A stretch of 64,000 bases of DNA from Rotaria sordida (taxonomy: Eukaryota > Rotifera > Eurotatoria > Philodinida > Philodinidae), in NCBI GenBank assembly GCA_905250125.1, contig CAJNOL010000056.1, forward strand, positions 131,381 to 195,380, written 5' to 3'. The notes beneath the pieces were generated by a model. That model saw only the letters and a list, made by a program, of their open reading frames with translations. It was not told where the DNA came from and did not search any database. Shown piece after piece: positions 25,316-38,580 of the stretch (within the stretch, counting starts at the first letter, position 1; every line of letters begins with the position of its first letter). The position numbers and the translations under genes were made by a program.

Positions 25316-27116
25316 AAAAAATTTTTTTTTATACTTATATATTTAATAAATTATTTTGAATAGAAAAAAAAACGAAATATGTGTTTTTTTTTTGATGGTG
25401 TATAAATATAAAGTTGAAATTGAATTCTATCTATAATAAAAATCTTTTGTATTGATAAAAAATATTATTTTAAATGAAATTTTTCGAAATACGTCCTATG
25501 TATTTTTACCTGCAAAAAAAAATTGGCAATTAATCATAAGTTGTGAAATGTGATAAATCGACGATTTTTTAGATGAATCATGATTTTGTTAATGTAATCG
25601 CAAATTTCTACTATTATACTAAGAAGTTTTTCTGAATAATTTATGATGATGAATATTTTTATTCAAAAATTGACTGTTGTATTCTACATGCGCAGCCATG
25701 CATATATGTGAATATCCTCGGAATAAATTGTATCATATATTTGTTATATCCAATGGCGTTTCTGGTATTTCGAATTTTTGGATGTAAGACACCACTGCAA
25801 TTATTTCAAATTTTGAAGTAAACAAAGCGTGATGATATCAATTTTGTTTGGAATGATATAGTTAATCTGTTATCTAAGTTTCAACAAATTCTTGAGTTCT
25901 TAGGGTTGTTGAAATTGTTTGAGTTTCGTGAGTGAAGTTGCACATTTGAGAGTTCAACACTCACGAAATGTGGACACGTCTCCTATATTATTAACAATAT
26001 TTCAAGTTAAGTGTTCACTACAAATGTCATAGTTGATAATGAATGAAAAAATACTATAGAAATTCTTCATATGTCCGATCTTTTATATTCTTGAATATAT
26101 GATAACTTCGCTTATATTTTAGAAAAAAAATATGATATTCATGTTTTGAATATCTTTGGAAGACTATTTCAAGTATTAAATAAAATATATATAGTTTTTA
26201 TAAAATAATTTTTATGAACAAGAATCATTAAAGAATATTTGAACATAATTAAAACAATAGTGATTATTTAGTAAATAAACTGAAAAATCAAGTTTTTCGC
26301 AACAAAGTACCCTACATACATAATGGATATAAATAAAATATCGAAATATTAAAATATAAAACTGATTAGTAGGTCAGATATGCCAAGGAGTTATCTACTA
26401 ACCATGTATTTTACTTGATAAAAATGAATCGCTTGGCAAGAAATAAGAACCAAACTATCACATAAATGTTACTATCAGTTTAATGAGTCAGTATCAATAT
26501 AATATGAAACATTTCAATAGTAGTCTCAAGTCACAGCACGAACACAAAGGCTAAGGTAATGAGGTGAGAGTAAGGGTTAAAAAACTATTTTGCTTCCTTG
26601 TTATTTTGCCCTTTGCAGTTGCGTATAACACTCATAACTATGTGATATATGACATTTAGAAAATAATGAATTAATAAATGAGTTATTGAATAATATTTTT
26701 CATGAATAGTTTCTTAGTTAATCATATATTTAAACTCAAATTATTGGAAAAAATTTTTATAAAAAAACTTTCGACTTTCATTCACTATATTGAAAATTAA
26801 GCATATCATTTTGTTGTAGAATAATTATTTTATCAAGATTCAAATTTATATATATATATATATCATAGCTTTATGCAAGACTCAAACAATATCCTTAGAC
26901 CACCAGAGATGGTGTAATTTTTCTAAGATGACTTTCAAGCAAATGAAGCGTATACAGTATTATATGTGCAAGTATTCTAGTTCTCTTTGTGCGACATCTT
27001 TCAAATTCCATCACTAGTCAATTTCTTGATTCGTCATGATGCGTTCAAATTCAGTTCATTTACAACAAATATATTTCATATTGTTGTTTACTATTACATA
27101 TTATTAGTTATAAAAT
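25316..27116. other. Intergenic, no gene seen
   Basis: AT-rich sequence between the WAP gene and the PA2169-type gene, including the latter's presumed promoter. A (TA)n run lies near 26849-26863. I see no coding or structured element. Confidence 0.55.
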
Positions 27117-27670
27117 ATGTCGTCAAATACAGCTACAGGTACACTTGCTTCACAATTAGCTTCCGATGACGCAGCTAGTCTTCATCGAAACATAGCAGAA
27201 AAATGTCAAATCATATTAGAAACATTGTACGATTCATATAATGGTTATAAACAATGTGCTGATGATTGTAAAGATACAGCAATGAAATTACTCTTTCGAA
27301 CAATTGCTACAAGTCGTGCTGAATTTATTGGTCAATTATCAAATGTTATTAAAGTTGATTTAGGTGTTGAACCGTATGTAATTTATCTTTCTGAAATTTT
27401 TCTGTATATATATATATTTAATATTTCAGAATAAAATCAGGTTCAGCTATTGCAGCTGCTCATCGAACATGGATTGATGTTAAAGCATGGTTTACTGATG
27501 GTCGAGATAAATCAGTAATTGTCACTGAAGTTCATCGTGGTGAACAAGTTTTAATTAAATTTTATGAAGCAGCTTTAGAAGATCCAAATATGTTACCAAA
27601 AATTCGTGATTTACTCGAAGAACAACTTAAAAAAGTCAAAGAACAAAATTTATCTGTTGATACTATCTAA
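27117..27670 (+). CDS. PA2169/DUF2383-family four-helix-bundle protein
   Basis: Two exons (27117-27373, 27430-27670) separated by a 56-nt GT-AG intron, splitting a Pro codon, encode 165 residues. The sequence matches the bacterial PA2169 (TIGR02284/DUF2383) pattern: an N-terminal helix with LYDSYNGYKQCADDCKD, then LLFRTIATSRAEFIGQL, a loop, SGSAIAAAHRTWIDVKAWFT, and a last helix starting HRGEQVLIKFYEAALED. The family is ferritin-like in fold and of unknown function; the Glu/His iron sites of true ferritins are not evident to me. It is mainly bacterial, so horizontal gain followed by intron gain is the likely history (inference). Full-length and intact. No signal peptide or membrane helix, so probably cytosolic. 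Confidence 0.85.
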
Positions 27671-28599
27671 ATTCTAATTTTAAAACAAGATACTTTTATC
27701 ATTATATTAATCAATATTTAATCTCGTATATTTGTTTGTTTGTTTTTCGATAAATATCAAATAGAATGTTTTTGTTTTTGTCTAATAAATTGTTGTTGTC
27801 GAAAAAAAAAAGAAAAACTTAATAATGATATGAAAAAAATTATGATTGTCAATTATGAGTTCACATATGTTCTTTAGTCTCAATATCTTAATACAAAATA
27901 CATCAAAGGAATAGCCTATAGCAAGCTATAATTGTTTTCCGAAAATAATCAATCGACAGAGGAATAGTCTCTCTTATTTATTTCTAAATTTCGAATAGAA
28001 ATTTTGTTTTACTTGGGCTGTATTTTTTGTTTGCTTTGTTGCCATTCGCTCGTTTTTCCGTTTTTCTTCGTTTAACATTATTATTGATTTTTTTTCTTCA
28101 AAAATATATGTAAGTTCCAAAAGAACAAGAAAACAAGCGCCAGTTTTAAAAAAACCTGCATTTAAAATGTAGAAATAAATAAGAGAGAGCGTTCGCCGAC
28201 AATCGATTACCATTGGAGAGCAACTATCGTCTGTTAGAGATTTTTGTATTAGTATAATGAAGCTTAGGAAGGATATATGAGTTCTAGATTTTATATCCAA
28301 AGAAATTGTATTAACAAGCTTTTTTTTATTTTATTTTTAGAATAAAATTCTTAATAGTGTGTGACATATACAAGAAGAATTATTATAATTTTCAACTAAT
28401 AATTATTTTAAAGACAGAATAGGATCCTTTTTTCGTTAGTACATAAAATAATCTTTTTATTATTTGAAATATTTTCATCCGTTGATTGTCTATTAGTTCT
28501 TTAATGATGCAACATAATGAATAATTCACTAAATAGAATTCATAACCAGATGTTAATACCATATCATAAAGAGTTGGATAGAACATGGACATATTTCAT
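27671..28599. other. Intergenic, no gene supported
   Basis: This is the 3' flank of the PA2169-type gene. Minus-strand open frames at 27974-28300 and 28392-28592 have no domain and no splice-consistent partners. Confidence 0.5.
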
Positions 28600-29340
28600 G
28601 ATGCAAGTTCATCTCTATATATTCGATCATATACATGAATATCAAATCCTAACATAAATACCCAAAGACGATTACCACAGGAAGGTATTTCTATGCTATT
28701 GTTATTTGAAACAAGAACGGACCAAATAAATGTTCTAGTAGATAATTAATAAATTATTGCTGTATCTTCACTAATATAAATCATTGTATCATCATTTGAC
28801 TTTGTTGAATAATAAGATACATTATTGATTATTATGAAGTCATACAGCATATTAAGAATCACATTCTGAAAATGGCATATCAATAATACATGATGAAGTT
28901 GTATGAAAGCTATAATGATAATATGATGAAGTTGAAATTGAAGGATTAATATCAACATAATAAACTTTTTCATGATAACTAATTGGTTGTGCATTAGTTT
29001 TTGTAAATAATTTTTTTTTACCATTTATATTTATTGTTACTTTCCTCTGTTGTATTGATCTTTTAGTTCTATAAGTTAATATTAACATGTTAAGATCATA
29101 ATCAAGTGTTAAACCAAATGGTTGTGTAAAATTAATCTTGTGAAATGTATCTGATTGTTGAATTTTATTGATAACCCATGATATATCTGAACAACGTATT
29201 GATGAATAAAATTTTCTGTTAAAATATAAAGTGTAGAATTTGGTGATGATATTATATAAAATATTGAGTTTGGATGTGGGTGTGTATCTTCTGGGTACCC
29301 ACACCCTGATGTTATTTCTAAACCTATTCTAAGCAAAACC
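28600..29340 (-). pseudogene. Decayed coding relic of unknown family
   Basis: Coding-like segments occur in shifting minus frames. 29336-29205 reads LEITSGCGYPEDTHPHPNS and SPNSTLYILTENFIHQ. From about 29210 the better frame moves by one, continuing CSDISWVINKIQ, FGLTLDYDLNMLILTY and HEKVYYVDINPS to a stop at 28852. A further piece near 28600-28710 reads IPSCGNRLWVFMLGFDIHVYD before a stop. A frameshift near 29205 and stops between the blocks suggest a broken gene. GLTLDYDLNMLILTY is reminiscent of a beta-propeller blade, but I cannot assign a family. An intron at the frame change is an alternative. Confidence 0.35.
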
Positions 29341-30257
29341 TATGTTCAGTCTACATGATCTTGTCAAATTTTTGCCTGAGATCTTGAGAATTGAGTTTAA
29401 GTTACTCAATAACAGATGCTTCAGAATAGATGAGCCTCTTAGTATTCTAAGTATAACTTTTTTTTCTTTTTAATTCTTAGTTGTAATTCTTTTCTATCGA
29501 TGAATTACTGAAAATATTCCATTGTGATTACTTTTCAATCGAAAATATAATAATAAAAATCAATTTTAAATATTCTCTCATGCTTAAAAACTAAAATCAA
29601 AATGTTTATTTTTCTGCTGTAAAGTATCATCCAATGCTATTTTTATTGAAAATAAAACAAATTCGACTTAAAAGAGTTGTATTTTGGCTACGTGATTCAT
29701 ATGATAGACTGTAACCTACTCGTCTTTTCTTTGGACCATGTGAGTTAGTGAGGGATTATCTCTACTATTCTCTCAATCAGATTGGAGCAATCAGTTCAAC
29801 AAGTATATCAGATGATATTATCTCAACGTCTGAAACTTTATTGAGAACTTCTAAAAAAAAAGAAGTCTTCTTCGAACAGGAGAAGTGCTCAGTGACTTGA
29901 CAATGATCAGATCGTTTGGAAATATAGAATCTCGAAGGATTTTCGTTGTTTGTAGTCAAGAAGAAATGAACTTCTCTGACTTTTGTGTGTCAATCTGTGT
30001 CTATGTCTATCAATGCATTTCGATCGTCTCGAATGAAATTTTCAGTTAAGTGTTACCAGTTTTGATTTTTTTCTTTTTCTCATTCCAGTGCACTGTCTGA
30101 GAGCCGACAAATTTGAATATGATCTTTATTCATTTATTGCTATTAGATAAGATTTTAGCAGGTTTTTTTAAGGAAAGTCAAATGATGAAATATTATTATA
30201 ATACTTCAATGAAATTTATCTATTAAATTTTCATTAATATCAATGTTATTATTAGTT
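29341..30257. other. Intergenic, no gene seen
   Basis: AT-rich sequence. The 60-codon minus frame at 29777-29959 has no support from splice sites or composition. Confidence 0.5.
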
Positions 30258-32263
30258 TTATATTTCACATAGTTTGATTAAAATATATAAGAGTCCAAAG
30301 AAAATTAATGAAAATGTTTGAAATATATTTCCATTTGATGTTATTTGTGTTGCTGAATAATCATGATATGTAAGATATAATTGATTAATTGTTGTTGATG
30401 GAGATGCATTGGTACAATATGGTACTGCACAATTATGCATTACAGCATAAACATCATTTTGAACAATTGAAGATTGTTCTGTTATATATTGTCGTTTAGC
30501 TGGATTAATTGCTGAATTAAATAAAGAAAAGAAATTTTTTTTTTAAATAAAAAACTAAAAAATTTTTAATTAATTTTACCTGGTTGTTCTGAAATAAGCC
30601 ATCCGAAAATGGCAAGCATAGGTAAAAGAAGAAGAAGCAAAGTTAATATCCAACAATAAAGTGGACAACCATAGAATAATTCACAAAAATAACATGATGG
30701 ACAACGTGAAGCAAGACGACCACGAGCACAACATTGACAATATCGATAAACAGAAGATTTCTTAAATCAAAATAAAAATTTCTCATTCATTTTCTTCCTC
30801 ATTTCATTTATTTATCTATTAACTAGACATAGACGGAAACCAATCGGTTTTAATCTCCACAGTCTAGAAATGAGACCATGTAAGTTTTTATGAAATATGA
30901 ACAAATATTCAACTGAAAAATAAGATATTACACAAAGATGAACGACGATCGATTGAAATGACGCAAGAGCTCATCGAACTCAAAAACAAGTGCTAGTATA
31001 ATATGAGTATGATATCCATTATTGAAACATTCATAAAATCTGACCAATCTATTTCATAAAAATGAGAAGCTGAATTCTTTCAAAGCTCTATAGTTCCTCA
31101 AATCAACGTATCTTAATTAAGTGCGGTTTAGCGTATCTAAATTAAGATACTATTAAAATTCTCCAAAAGTTTGAAAATTTCAATTTATCGAAATCTTGTA
31201 CATTTTTGTGCTTGTATGTGAATCAAATCATAGCTGTAATGCAAAAATGTTGATCTCAATGAAAGCTCACCTCTTGCAAAATAAATTAGAAGCTCAGTGG
31301 GCTACTATTATTTGCGTGGAGAGGAGGCTTACTAATTATTATAGACGAAAGAAACGTATAGATGAGTCTCAATGATGTCAATATGCAAGGAAAAGGAAAT
31401 AATCGAATATTATTTTTTTTTTCTCTGGATTATTTCATTTTCACAGATACACTCTTGATTCAATTAAGTAAACAAGAAAACTAATAATCATTATTCATAG
31501 AAATAAACTCTTACCGGTTGATTATATAAAATATCTGTATCTGGATAATATCTCGTTGAATATTTATTATTTCGTTGAGGATAATTTAATAATGATTGTT
31601 CGTTTGATTGTGAATCGAGTACAATCACTAAAAAAAAACGAACAATTTTTTTGTTTCTTTGTTTAAATGAAATAAACTATGTAGAAAATAACACACACAA
31701 ACAAAAACAAACTATATGCTTTATAATTTACCTTGAGGTTCTGTACGAATTAATTTTGTATTTGTTGGATATGTTTGTTGTGGATATTGAATATAAACAG
31801 GTGATGTATGTGATGGTTCTCCCATTATAGTTGTTGGCAAACGTACAACTTTAACAGGCGCTGTAACTTCTGTATTATTTACAGGACGAATTGTAGTTGC
31901 AGTAGGATATATTTGACGTGGAACATTATTATCAAGAAAAACAGAACGTGAAGTTTTTGTTGGTTGAGCTACAGATGAAGAATTCCATGGAGGTTTTGAA
32001 TTTGATTGATCTGTATTCTTTATAATAGGACCTGTTGTGATTGTTTCAATTGGTGATGAGTTATAAGGAACATTATTTTGTGGATATGATGGTGAAACTA
32101 CATTAACATAGCTTTGATGGTCACGTGCACGTTGTAATGAGTGAATAAGTGCAGCATTTACCTGAAGATATTAAAATTAAAAAAGAAAAAAAAGAAAATA
32201 ATCAATTTGAACAAAATAAAAAAAAAAACATAACAACAAACTTACAGTTGGTGATGCTGCCAT
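30258..32263 (-). CDS. Membrane protein of unknown function, Thr/Pro/Asn-rich N-terminus and Cys-rich juxtamembrane segment
   Basis: Five exons in consistent phase (32246-32263, 31732-32161, 31515-31627, 30580-30760, 30258-30511) give 331 residues. The first exon encodes only MAASPT. Residues 7-187 are hydrophilic and rich in Pro, Thr, Ser, Asn and Gln, with no known domain, and look disordered. Residues 195-223 contain eight cysteines (CQCC, ...SRCPSCYFC..., GCPLYC) right before a strong membrane helix (about 223-244), a layout typical of palmitoylated juxtamembrane segments. After it comes a loop with two cysteines and a C-terminal hydrophobic helix (about 311-331). The absence of a signal peptide and a cytosolic N-tail with two membrane spans is the simplest topology. 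I do not recognise a family. Intron 3 (30761-31514) is the largest and holds nothing recognisable. Confidence 0.75.
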
Positions 32264-33117
32264 TGATGTTTGATAAAAATCGATGATAATATAATGTCTA
32301 AAGTAAAAAAAAACTTTATTTTATTTATAAGAAAGAAAAAAAGTCATTAGAAAAACAGCAGGATAGCGTAGGTGAAAAATAAGTAGTTGATTTGTTTTAA
32401 ATTTTGTTAGGAGAAAATGAATTGAATAAACGTCAATCGATTGAAAATAAAAACAGAAAGTATTTATAAACTTTTTTTTTAAAGAAAAACTGAATTATAT
32501 TCAAAGATATTTTCCATTACAAAATATATTAAGCCAGTAGTAATCTTAGTATTTTTGTCAAGAAAGAAAATCATGAATTACAAAAAAAAGTTTTAACAGA
32601 CATTGTAATTCAAAAAAAAAAAGATATCAAATCTAGGACCATTATTAAAACATCGAATTTCAGATGTGAAAAACAAGCTCCATTTTCTTTATGAAAAGAC
32701 TTCAAAAGTCGAATAATATCTTAGAATTCTTGAAATTTTAATTTAATCATAATGAACAAAGAATCTTGTTTTGTACGGTTCTTATATCATCAAAATGTCA
32801 GAGTCAGTAAGTACAAATGCAATGAAAATACTATCTTTTTTAAGATATGCATCTGATTAACGATCAATACCATATATTTATATATATATATGTACATATT
32901 GGACGAAATACTACAATGTGCTTCTGTTACATAGAAATCATTCCTTTCACAGAAAGATAAATATTAAACTTCAAGGCACAAAAGTTGTTGAGAATATTGA
33001 ACAATATTTTTTCACTATAAGACAACAATATAATTATATTAATTAAATAATTTATAAATCAAAAAAAATATATATATACAAATATTTCGTAAATACACAA
33101 AAAAACTTAATCATAAT
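32264..33117. other. Intergenic, no gene seen
   Basis: This lies between two minus-strand genes: the promoter region of the membrane-protein gene and the 3' flank of the Ly6 gene. There is a short (TA)n near 32879-32891. No coding signal. Confidence 0.5.
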
Positions 33118-33680
33118 TTAATTGGTATTTATTGTAATGAAAAATATTAAAAAAACGATATTTAAAATAATGAGTATTATTGATGATATATAACATTGAT
33201 TATTTGATTTAGATCTTGGTTCCATTGCCACAATATCTGCTAATGAATGAATTATCATTATTGGTAATTGTTTATTACAATTATCTGTATAACAACAATG
33301 AATACGATGATTTGGTATATTTAATTCATTACAATCTTTAGATCCACGTAAAATTAATTTTTCTTGACCTGTTCTTACATCTAAAGAATGATCACTCTAA
33401 ATAAATGAAAATAAATGTATGTCTTTTAATCTATTTTATATTCATACTAGACAAGCATAATCAGCATCATAACCAAAAATAGCAACATTATTTTCATTAC
33501 TTTCATCACCAGCATCAAGATCGAATGGTAAAGAACAATAGAAACCTGATTCAATACATGTAAAACATTGAATTGATGATGCACGTTCAATCGATCCTAA
33601 GTAGAAAATGACTTGAATTTAATAACTATAAAAAATATTTTCTTACCTAAAAGAAGAAATATTATTATTACTATAAACAT
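33118..33680 (-). CDS. Ly6/uPAR three-finger-fold protein, probably GPI-anchored
   Basis: Three exons (33647-33680, 33448-33596, 33118-33396) join in frame to give 153 residues. MFIVIIIFLLLGSIERASS is a signal peptide, with an intron within it. The mature protein begins with QCFTC (the LU-domain CxxC), has GFYC and YACL further on, and ends its domain with HCCYTDNCN, the CC...CN hallmark of Ly6/uPAR domains. A hydrophobic C-terminal tail (about 132-150) fits GPI-anchor processing. Ly6 proteins act on cell surfaces as receptor modulators or adhesion factors; the partner here is unknown. The spacing between first and last cysteine blocks includes an acidic loop (DLDAGDESNENN) that is longer than usual. 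Confidence 0.82.
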
Positions 33681-36600
33681 TATAAACACTTCTAGCCTTT
33701 GTTAAAAATGGTAAAATAACAATTTCTCATCGAGTAGATGAAAGAAATATTTTTTTTTCTGTTTCTTTTTTCATATAACGGAAGAATAAGAAAAAGTATT
33801 ATTAATTCTATTGTTCTCTGATCTAGAATGCACAATAACGTATTTCATAAACATACATCATAATATGATCGATCATAATTGAAGAAAGTTTTCGTTTACA
33901 AATAAGATCTATGTACATTTTCTTTTTCTTAGAGAATTATTTGTATTATATATTTACTGATATCAATAATTAAATTTGAAAAATTGTTCTTCAATACTGA
34001 GAAAATTTTTTTTTTCTCCATTCATGTAATAATAACATTACAAGAAGAAAGAAATATCTTAAGTGTTCGAGGTCTCATTAAATTTTTTTTTGTAGTGCTC
34101 ACTTTAACCAATAGAAAATAACTCATTTTCTATGATATATACTATTAAAAATTGTAATGTCTATATTAATTAAAAGAATACATTAGAATATTATTCTGAA
34201 ATAATATATTCCGTAGTTTCATTCAAACAGTTATTTTTATTTTATTGGAAAAGAAAAAAAATTAGTTGTGTTAGTAAATATCGGCATTGCTTCCTTTGGC
34301 CCCCACAACATCTTATTCACAGATGTATATATTATTTGCCTTTCTCTTTTTCCATATGTATAATGCAAATTTTTGACCTTTGTTTCTTAGGGCAAATACC
34401 ATTAGGATTTTGTTAAACATAATCGAAAAGGAATGTTGAAGCATAGTGATCCAAGTCTATAACGGGATTAGTATCAATCCCAGTTGAGTTTAAGATAGTT
34501 TGTCATTGCCTTTCGATCATACTGATTATATTATATTACGATTATCATCGATATGCATTAACAGTAGACACTAATTCATAAACTAAAACCTATGTTGCTG
34601 AATTCCGTCTTTTACAATATTAATAGTTCCAAGATGTTTTGCATTTTAATCGCGTACGGATTGCGTGAACAATTTTTACTACTATTTTATCCTTAGAAAA
34701 AATATATATCGAATTGTAAAACTTTGTAATTTATTATGTGACCTTTCTATATCATTTACATGAAAGTTATCCAATCGATGTGATTATCATAAAGAAGAGA
34801 AGTGCCAATAAATCTCTTTCGTTAATATTTCTGTATTGAATTTATAATGAGAACGAGTTATATTAGAATCGTTTTTTTTTTCTAGTTGACGAAAAATAAT
34901 TAAGCCTCTCCCATCCTTGAAACTTGATCGTCAGTCCTATTCCATTACATTTTTGAGAGATACAAAGGTCAAAAGTAACTCATTCGGCAAACTGAAATTC
35001 TCTCATGGATCCTCATTGTATAGATTTAATTTTTTTTGTAAGTCTTTTTGTTTTTAAATACTTACCTTTTATACACGGAGAAAAAGGATAAACAGTTCAA
35101 TACTTCGAAAAACTCTCTGCTAATGATCACCTATATATAAAAATGTTTTTATTTTCTATATAATAATAAAAAAGCCTAATTCAAAAAAACCAGGACTGCA
35201 GCTTCACATGTTCCTTCAAACAAAAACAAAAGTAATTGCCGACAATGAAGCTTCTTCAAGAAATCTGGGATGTACGATCAGAGAAATTTAAATGGAGCAA
35301 AAAACGAAGTGTCAAATAAGAAATTATATTATTTATGAAAGATGATGTACTTTATTTTTCGTTGAAACAAAAATATAAATATGCTTCGATTTATCAATCT
35401 AGAATTTTTAATTCCTTTTCGATTTATTGAAGAACTAAACTAGAAATTAAGATTACAAAATTCAATGAAATCATTTTTTTTTATAATTTATTAATTTTTA
35501 GAATTCTCGAAATTTGTTTTTACAGATATTGAACACTATTTGAGTGTCTACCTGCTTTTGTTTTGAGGAATATTGTACCGTTGATTTTTTGGCAGATTTT
35601 ACAAAAAAGAAAATATGTTTTTTTGGAAGTACACTCAGTATTTTAATCTTTTTTATTCGAATGGAAGGAAATAAAAAGAAACTAGGTACCCAAAACAGTG
35701 TCTAATATTGGTAAAAAGAATTCCAGTTCCATTGAACTTATTGTCGCTAAAAACAAACCGAGCGATTTTTAGCTTTTGTGATTCAGATATTTCCTATACC
35801 ATTGTGAGTAGGTTATTATTATTATTATGCTTTTATTTCATCGAGAAGTGTGTGATTCGTCCTCACGCTTCGATGTCATAGACGAGCATCGTTCCTGTGA
35901 CCAGAAAAAAGAAAATCACATGAATTATACATTTGATTTAGTTACAACTGACAATGGCGAAAAAAAAGTTTATATCATATTTACATTGAATTCTTAAGAG
36001 ACAGTCCACGAGAAAATCGAACATTTTACAATAGGGTCATACTCTTGAAAATTTTGACCCCTATATTTTATGATTGGAAATGAAAGAACAAAGTGAAAAA
36101 CCTATAAATCCAAAATTTTAGCTCATTCAAGCTTACCTCTAAAAAATTATGAAATACACACTGAAGGCACCCTCAACAGGTTTTGAAAAGTATTTTTGTT
36201 TTTCTTGCAAAATTTGGTAAGTCAGTATTTGGTTATTATCTCCACAGTAAATTATCACAATCTTTTCGAGTAATATACTATTTAATAGAGCAAATTCTGC
36301 TCTGCAAAACTGTATATGTCACCTTGTTCTCACCCTCCATTTTGTAGGTACAACACCCTCAAAACTAGATCAACCCTACTGCTTTTTTCTACATTTTTGT
36401 CTTGTTCTCTTTCTCAATGCAAGCTGTATTTTTCTGCCCATTTTAATGGATCCAGAGATTTCTTTACGGATTTTGATAGAGTAAAGAACGAGCTATCCAA
36501 TGAGTATTAAATGATTGAAATCAAAGTACCACGAAATCTTTATCTAAGCCGCACAAGATATTCTACTACCGCGTTAATCATCGTATTTTTCATTATTTAT

Positions 36601-37996
36601 CCAGATTTTATACGCACAACACAACTTTAAACTTTCTTTCAAATAGGACTTAAATCAGAATTTATTTTTTAGCATTGAAAAATGCATCCGCGATAGGCTA
36701 GTCCAAATTTTTAAAAGTCATCCATATGGAGAGATTAGTGATTACTTTAACATGTATCCAGTACAATCAATACTTCCTACAACAGTCATTTTACATAACC
36801 CACAGGCGAACCTGCTTAGCCGAGATTGTGAGACATTATTCAATTCAGAATATATCGCAGAGAGAAGAGTTTTAGGAATTTTGGCGGAACCCATTTTGAA
36901 AAATATAGAATCGTCAATATTTTATAATTTTTTTTTTGAGGAACCTGCAAAAATACATATCCAAAAATAGGTGACTTGTGGATTCAATATCTCACAAATG
37001 GCTCGATCGGTTAAGTTGAAATTTTATTGCAGACATATAACTCAATGAGTTGTACTCAGAATAGAATTTTCAACTCACAACTATAAACTCTTCATTTTTT
37101 ATGACTCATCGAATATGACAAAATTTACATTTTAGACAACTTTTGTCCCTCATACCTCATGATTGGAATAAGATAGAATTCTGAAATTTTCACTTAAATT
37201 AGCGTTTAGAGAGAGATATCTTCGCCAAAATTCCTATCATTCACTGGAATGTTCTCAAATATCGCTTTTGTGATGAACATCATGATTTTCAGACAATGTT
37301 TTCCTCCAAGCAATACGTAGATTGAGAATTCAGTTAGGAAAATGCAAAAAAGACACATCCAGGATGTATAGCATCATAGTAATATCAACCTATGACGTAT
37401 GAAAACGAGTTGCAGAAGAGATCACCATTAACAGTGTGCAGCTGAATGCATAGTTCTACATGAAAGTTCTATGACTTAGGTTATGACAAAATATATATTT
37501 TCAATGCTTGCTCAATTTTTTATGGAGAGTACAATGATCATAATCTTCTGTTAGTAGATCTAAGTCCGAGTGAAGTAAGATTAAAGAAAATAGAAATGTT
37601 TACGCCAAAATTTTGCAAGCAATTACACAGTAAAATAATGACGACTAAAGAGCTTTAAGAGAAAAAATGATGATTTCTGGCAAATTTATATCCTATATCT
37701 TAGAAATCACATGTAATAGACATCTAAATTTCTTTAGAGAGTTATAGTCCAAGGGTATCTTACTTTAGTAAAAGTTCGAGTAATACTAAGTATTGAATCG
37801 GCGCTGAACGATTTGGTGGAATTTCAATTTTGAGCAAGAATTTGGATTTTCAGTGGAAATTTTTTATGAACTAACCGTGTTCACTCGAAATCGCTATTCC
37901 TACCAGAAAGCGAATCTTTCATCTAGATGCTGAGAAGATAATCAGTCCAAGGGTTTCTGCTGATAAATGGTAGTATAATCTCAACAACCAACGGAA
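33681..37996. other. Long gene-poor region with faint diverged repeats
   Basis: About 4.3 kb without a supportable gene. The segments near 36055-36165 and 37140-37220 resemble each other loosely (dispersed stretches such as CTCATGATTGGAAT against TTTATGATTGGAAA), suggesting an old repeat. Open frames at 36316-36510 and 36752-36970 have no domain. No transposase or RT motif was found. Confidence 0.45.
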
Positions 37997-38212
37997 ATGT
38001 GTGATGCTACTAAGTCATTCTATCAAGAACAATTTGCGGAAGATACTAACATCTTATCTGCGGCTGAAAAAGAAGCAGAAAATGTAGATAGTCAACTCAG
38101 AATACACTTGAACAACAATTTACTAGTAGCTTTCCCGATGGGAATGAAAGATATTGCAAGAACAATTGTCACTAGGTTATGTTTTGCTATTGTTTGCTTA
38201 TTCTTCCACTAA
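37997..38212 (+). pseudogene. Possible coding relic, unknown
   Basis: A 71-codon frame with a coding-like stretch (TNILSAAEKEAENVDSQLR, then LLVAFPMGMKDIART) and less AT-biased than its surroundings. It has no upstream or downstream partner exon that I can find and no recognised family. It lies about 370 bases before the permease start. It may be a fragment of a transposon ORF or chance. Confidence 0.2.
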
Positions 38213-38580
38213 TTAAGATCTATAGATCAGTATATAAATGAAGTTTAAATGAAAAGAAATATCCTTTGATTAAGCGTCTGTAGATATCGATGAAATGATC
38301 TCGTCCATTTTTGTGGTTAATGTCAGTAATCATAAACAATATTACCATTCAAAAGTTTGTCATATCATGCACATTCAATCTTGATCGATTTAATAGTTCG
38401 TTTCATGAACATTTAATTGAAGAAATTTTAAAATGATGAATGATATTTTGAATAAAAGAAAAGATAACAAGAAAAAGGTTATCATTTGAACATATAAAAA
38501 ATTCTTTTCGTTCTTTCGAATGATCAAAGGTCAATAAAAATGTCATTTTCATCGTTCTACTCGAATGCGCATGTAAATAT

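Noticed and set aside
27974-28592. Two minus-strand frames downstream of the PA2169-type gene
   Set aside because: No domain, low-complexity composition, and no splice sites linking them into a longer frame.
33681-37996. Possible retrotransposon in the gene-poor stretch
   Set aside because: No reverse transcriptase, integrase, endonuclease or long terminal repeat motif could be found on either strand.
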